From assembly GCF_036634175.1 (NCBI RefSeq), contig NZ_JAZIFX010000001.1, positions 2,046,001 to 2,110,000 on the forward strand: 64,000 nucleotides of DNA, given 5' to 3'. Of this stretch, positions 63,640-64,000 are shown in pieces. A model generated the notes under the pieces. It searched no databases, was not told the origin of the DNA, and saw nothing but the letters and a program-made list of their open reading frames with translations. This stretch comes from Streptomyces sp. P9-A2. Its GTDB lineage: Bacteria > Actinomycetota > Actinomycetes > Streptomycetales > Streptomycetaceae. The position numbers and the translations under genes are program-made. Numbering within the stretch: position 1 is the stretch's first letter; every line of letters begins with the position of its first letter.

Positions 63640-63845
63640 CCTTCGCGACTCTCCGAACTCGTCCGGAATCTCTGGTCGGTTGAGGCCCTGCACCACGTCG
63701 GAGACGTGACGTTCGGCGAGGACGCCTCGTGAGTACGCACCGGCACCGCACCCCGCGCCATGGCCGCCCTGCGCAACCTCGCCGTCGGGCTCATGCGCCC
63801 AGCAGGCTGGATCGACATCGCCGCCGCATACGAGTGTGTTCCGGC
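63640..63845 (+). pseudogene. Degenerate C-terminus of an ISAs1-type transposase
   Basis: The plus strand reads [20 protein letters not shown] then AS, a stop at about 63730, and [20 protein letters not shown] with [12 protein letters not shown]. This matches the end of ISAs1-family DDE transposases (ExLHHVRDVTFxED, then APxxxAxLRNLAIGLLRLAG and NIAAA). The in-frame stop and the missing front part make it a remnant. Confidence 0.75.
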
Positions 63846-64000
63846 GTGCGGGAGTGAGTGCGACCAGCGCGATGTCGTTGACGAGCCGCCGGCTCACTAC
63901 GCCATGAACATGGCCACGCGTTCCCTGCTACCTGTTCCCTGCCGTCCATTCGCTGGTAAATCGCATGGGCGGTCATTTCTTTCCAGGAATCGACCCGCCT
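63846..64000. other. Unassigned end of the window
   Basis: No gene was recognised in the last 155 bp. Slightly lower GC and short open frames suggest continued insertion-sequence debris. Confidence 0.4.

Overview
The window is high-GC DNA of a Streptomyces-type actinomycete. The evidence is the third-position G/C bias of every long frame, frequent leaderless or GTG starts, a DUF5753/XRE plus DUF397 gene pair, an AfsR-type SARP regulator, glnE and glnA2 homologues, and a malE-malF-malG-aglA operon with a divergent malR. From memory the gene order resembles the SCO2220s-2260s of S. coelicolor, but no database comparison was possible here.

Region by region. 1-7.5 kb: the end of a nucleotide-sugar/NAD-dependent epimerase-like gene, a decayed LuxR fragment, a secreted DUF1996 protein, a His-rich lipoprotein, a membrane protein with a sigma-factor-like cytoplasmic part, a TetR regulator with a coupled partner, and a CHMI-like isomerase. 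7.5-24 kb: an alpha-glucan utilisation block made of a double-headed amylase/pullulanase, a secreted alpha-amylase, intracellular alpha-glucosidase, the maltose/maltodextrin ABC importer and the LacI-family MalR. Related CTTGCTG-type sites in front of pulA, the amylase gene, malE and malR suggest one regulon. A TnpB element at 15.4-16.75 kb has cut into this block. 24-29 kb: a histidine kinase with an overlapping REC-PP2C phosphatase, a divergent HTH-REC regulator, and a PAP2 membrane phosphatase. 29-31.1 kb: an IS607-family element (serine recombinase plus TnpB). 31-45 kb: nitrogen and cofactor genes (glnE, glnA2, nadE), flavohaemoglobin with an NsrR-type Rrf2 regulator, and two accessory insertions: a HigBA toxin-antitoxin pair between 47-bp direct repeats, and a TauD-type dioxygenase next to a duplicated glutamine synthetase 3' end. 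45-62 kb: an EEP-family membrane protein, a TetR with a long pentapeptide-repeat tail plus an MFS exporter, panB, a DrrAB-type exporter preceded by a 28-bp-arm hairpin, an AfsR-like regulator, an M50 protease, an F420-dependent NADP reductase, methionine aminopeptidase, an iron-box-controlled haem oxygenase and a PP2C phosphatase. 62-64 kb: a decaying area with an alcohol dehydrogenase fused in frame to the tail of a ROK regulator, a 5'-truncated gene and a degenerate transposase tail.

The most unusual items are the dehydrogenase-ROK chimera, the two cargo segments bordered by duplicated neighbouring gene ends, the two TnpB elements with candidate guide-RNA ends, the repeat-tailed TetR, the large hairpin before drrAB, and the HTH-REC/kinase/phosphatase cluster with a perfect palindrome at its divergent promoter.
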